Of a stretch of 64,000 bases of DNA, positions 62,186-64,000 are shown in pieces. Under the pieces are notes generated by a model. That model was not told where the DNA came from and made no database searches. It saw only the letters and a program-made list of their open reading frames with translations. The stretch is from Acidovorax benzenivorans (GTDB lineage Bacteria > Pseudomonadota > Gammaproteobacteria > Burkholderiales > Burkholderiaceae_C): positions 97,392 to 161,391 of the forward strand of contig NZ_JAPCKI010000009.1 of NCBI RefSeq assembly GCF_028680575.1, in the 5' to 3' direction. The translations under genes were made by a program, and so were the position numbers. How positions within the stretch are numbered: position 1 is the first letter of the stretch; every line of letters begins with the position of its first letter.

Positions 62186-63082
62186 CTATAGGTTGGATGC
62201 TTCGGTAGGTCCTCCTTTTTTTGAACTGGTAGTTGGTATTCCCGATCCATCAGGTGAGGGCCCCTCCTGCGAGTCCTTGCTCAACTGGGCCGCTGCTGAC
62301 TTCTTGGTCTGCTCACGGGCCTTGATGCGCCCCTTGGCTTCGTGCGTGCTGTGACGGAAGCGGTAGGACTCGTTGCCGGTCTCGATGATGTGGCAGTGAT
62401 GCGTCAAGCGATCCAGCAGCGCCGTGGTCATCTTGGCATCGCCAAACACCGTGGACCACTCCGCGAACGTCAGGTTGGTGGTGATCATCACGCTGGTGTG
62501 CTCGTACAGCTTGGACAGAAGGTGGAACAACAAGGCACCACCGGCCTGGCTGAAGGGCAGGTAGCCCAACTCGTCGAGCACGACCAGATCCATGCGCACC
62601 AGGCTCATGGCGATGCGTCCGGCACGGCCCTGGCTCTTCTCATGCTCCAGGGCATTGACCAGATCGACCGTTGAGTAGAACCGCACTCGCTTGGCGTGCC
62701 GGGTGAGCCCAGCAATTCCCAGCGCCGTGGCCAGGTGGGTTTTGCCGGTGCCTGGGCCGCCGACTAGCACCACGTTCTGCGCATCCTGCGTGAACGAGAG
62801 GTCCGCCAGTTTCTGGATCAACGCGCGGTCGACCGGCGCGACGGTGAAGTCGAACCCAGCCAGGTCGCGGTGCATCGGGAAGCGTGCCGCCTTCATCTGG
62901 TGGGCGATGGAACGCATCGCCCGATCCGCATCTTCAGCCTGCAGCAGGTGCTCCACCAGCCAGCGTGATGCGGCCAGGGTCGTATCGCCGCCTTGCTCCG
63001 TCAGATCGGCCCAGGCCGTGGCCATGCCATTGAGCCGCAGCGCCTTCAGTTGGGCCTGTACATCGATGGAGGTCTCACGCAT
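62186..63082 (-). CDS. istB: IS21 helper ATPase IstB, copy 2
   Basis: The 298-residue AAA+ protein has Walker [16 protein letters not shown] and Walker [17 protein letters not shown]. It is close to copy 1 over its body but has a longer, divergent tail ([15 protein letters not shown]). It overlaps the end of istA by 8 bases. Confidence 0.95.
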   Translation of the reverse strand: MRETSIDVQAQLKALRLNGMATAWADLTEQGGDTTLAASRWLVEHLLQAEDADRAMRSIAHQMKAARFPMHRDLAGFDFTVAPVDRALIQKLADLSFTQDAQNVVLVGGPGTGKTHLATALGIAGLTRHAKRVRFYSTVDLVNALEHEKSQGRAGRIAMSLVRMDLVVLDELGYLPFSQAGGALLFHLLSKLYEHTSVMITTNLTFAEWSTVFGDAKMTTALLDRLTHHCHIIETGNESYRFRHSTHEAKGRIKAREQTKKSAAAQLSKDSQEGPSPDGSGIPTTSSKKGGPTEASNL

Positions 63083-64000
63083 GGCCCACCTCCTGCCCGT
63101 CTAGATGATCCTGGTGGGTGGGGCGCAGCCGGTCATAACGCGCGGTGTCGGCCTTGGGCGCCTGGGTGAGTTGCAAGGACGTCTGCGCCTGCGCCGGCGT
63201 GGCAGGGTTGTTCAAGCGGGCCAGCACGTTGCGCACATGCTCTACGCTGATGCTGCCGCTGGGCGCTCTGCCTTCGAGCACCAGCTCCACGGCCACCAGT
63301 ACCGACTCCAGGCCGGCTTGCGGCACCACAGCCAGCACCTGTGCCATGACCCGATCTCCTCCAGGGTGCCTGAGCAGCGACTGGCGCAAACGCAGCAACG
63401 GCGCCGGAAGGTCCAGGAACGGCGTGCCATTGCGCAATGCGCCTGGCTTGCGCTGCACCAGCTCAATGTAGTGCTGCCAGTCGTAGCTGGTCTGGCCACT
63501 GCCCGGCAGCCGGGCGTGACTCGCGACGACGGCGTCCGCGGCCGCCACATCGATTCGCTCGGGATAGACGCGGGTGCTGACGATGTGGCCGGCCCACTCG
63601 CACGGCACGGAGTAACGGTTGCGCGCGGCAGCCACCAGGCAGGTGCTGCTGACCCGAGCCAGCCGCTCGACGTAGCCGTTGAAGGGGGCCGGCATGGACA
63701 TGAGGTGAGGCTTCTCCAACTCCCACATCTCGGCCACGGTGAACTGTCGGTGGATCGGATGCGTGGTGTCGCTCCACACCGAACGACACCGCTCGCTCAG
63801 CCAGGCGTTGAGTTCGATGAACGAGCCGAAGCGACGGGTCGCGGCTTCGATCCAGATGCGCCTGCGGCTGTCTTGCACGTTCTTCTCGACCACACCCTTC
63901 TCCCAGCCGGAGGCGACGTTGCAGAAGTCGGGGTCGAACAGGTAGTGGCTGCACATGGCTGCGAAGCGCGCGTTGACCGTGCGCTGCTTGCCGCGCTGCA
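63075..64000 (-). CDS. istA: IS21 transposase IstA, copy 2, 5' end outside window
   Basis: The frame is open to the right edge. It covers the C-terminal part of the transposase from [19 protein letters not shown], with the catalytic Glu in [12 protein letters not shown], to the end. It aligns with copy 1 throughout with scattered substitutions. Confidence 0.92.
   Translation of the reverse strand, partial: QRGKQRTVNARFAAMCSHYLFDPDFCNVASGWEKGVVEKNVQDSRRRIWIEAATRRFGSFIELNAWLSERCRSVWSDTTHPIHRQFTVAEMWELEKPHLMSMPAPFNGYVERLARVSSTCLVAAARNRYSVPCEWAGHIVSTRVYPERIDVAAADAVVASHARLPGSGQTSYDWQHYIELVQRKPGALRNGTPFLDLPAPLLRLRQSLLRHPGGDRVMAQVLAVVPQAGLESVLVAVELVLEGRAPSGSISVEHVRNVLARLNNPATPAQAQTSLQLTQAPKADTARYDRLRPTHQDHLDGQEVGHA

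Larger units (their letters stand above)
62100..64000 (-). mobile_element. IS21-family insertion sequence 2, runs off right edge
   Basis: The element carries istB and the 3' part of istA. Its left end holds AGTGCCAGT twice (62100-62108 and 62124-62132) and TTGACCAGGGG, like IS21 tips with multiple terminal repeats. It shares TGTGGATAACTATAG behind istB with element 1, but the proteins differ at many positions, so the two are related and not recent copies. Confidence 0.8.

Noticed and set aside
53999..64000. Classical composite transposon made of two identical IS21 copies
   Set aside because: The two elements have diverged proteins and different tips, so they did not arise by recent duplication. 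A shared movement is possible but not shown.

Overview
The window looks like a piece of a betaproteobacterial chromosome of the family Comamonadaceae, close to Acidovorax. This rests on the high GC content, the Omp32-like porin, the mix of BMP/Bug/xdhAB genes, and several short dispersed repeats that I associate with that family. No database search was possible. All names come from motifs, lengths and context.

Left part (1-9.3 kb): a partial lipoprotein gene, an EAL-CBS-GGDEF protein, glycerate kinase, an Omp32-like porin with a divergent Crp/Fnr regulator, and a PAS-GGDEF cyclase. A non-coding element of nested inverted repeats follows (8593-9304).

Purine block (9.3-29 kb): xanthine dehydrogenase xdhA-xdhB with a divergent GntR/FCD regulator, three BMP-type substrate-binding proteins, a complete BMP-type ABC importer (ATPase and two permeases), a flavin-reductase-like protein, a CDA-fold purine deaminase, a LysR regulator, a Rieske oxygenase translationally coupled to an adenine deaminase, a HIT hydrolase, guanine deaminase GuaD and dCTP deaminase. 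Together they describe uptake of purine bases or nucleosides and their conversion through hypoxanthine and xanthine. Urate-degrading genes and xdhC are not in the window. The xdhA gene carries three stretches resembling dispersed genomic repeats, all read in frame.

Housekeeping part (29-48.4 kb): a membrane diguanylate cyclase translationally coupled to an ornithine-cyclodeaminase-like gene, a pcp remnant, a YpfJ-like zinc peptidase, a SulP-STAS-cNMP transporter, truncated hemoglobin, LemA and an M48 peptidase, RidA and GFA proteins, a CpdB-like nucleotidase, Smr and RadC, SlpA-type isomerase and IspH, a CBS protein, a PLP dehydratase, SerRS and tRNA-Ser(CGA).

Accessory part (48.4-64 kb), directly behind tRNA-Ser: lower and uneven GC, small secreted proteins, HU, an endonuclease and a remnant of a second one, a TerB-N-like gene cut by an IS21-family element, and remnants of MaoC, acyl-CoA ligase, inovirus Gp2/YfjJ and IS1182-type transposase genes. 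A four-gene catabolic operon (Bug binding protein, C-C hydrolase, DUF1330, atypical SDR) with a divergent LysR lies between the two IS21-family elements. The second element runs off the right edge.
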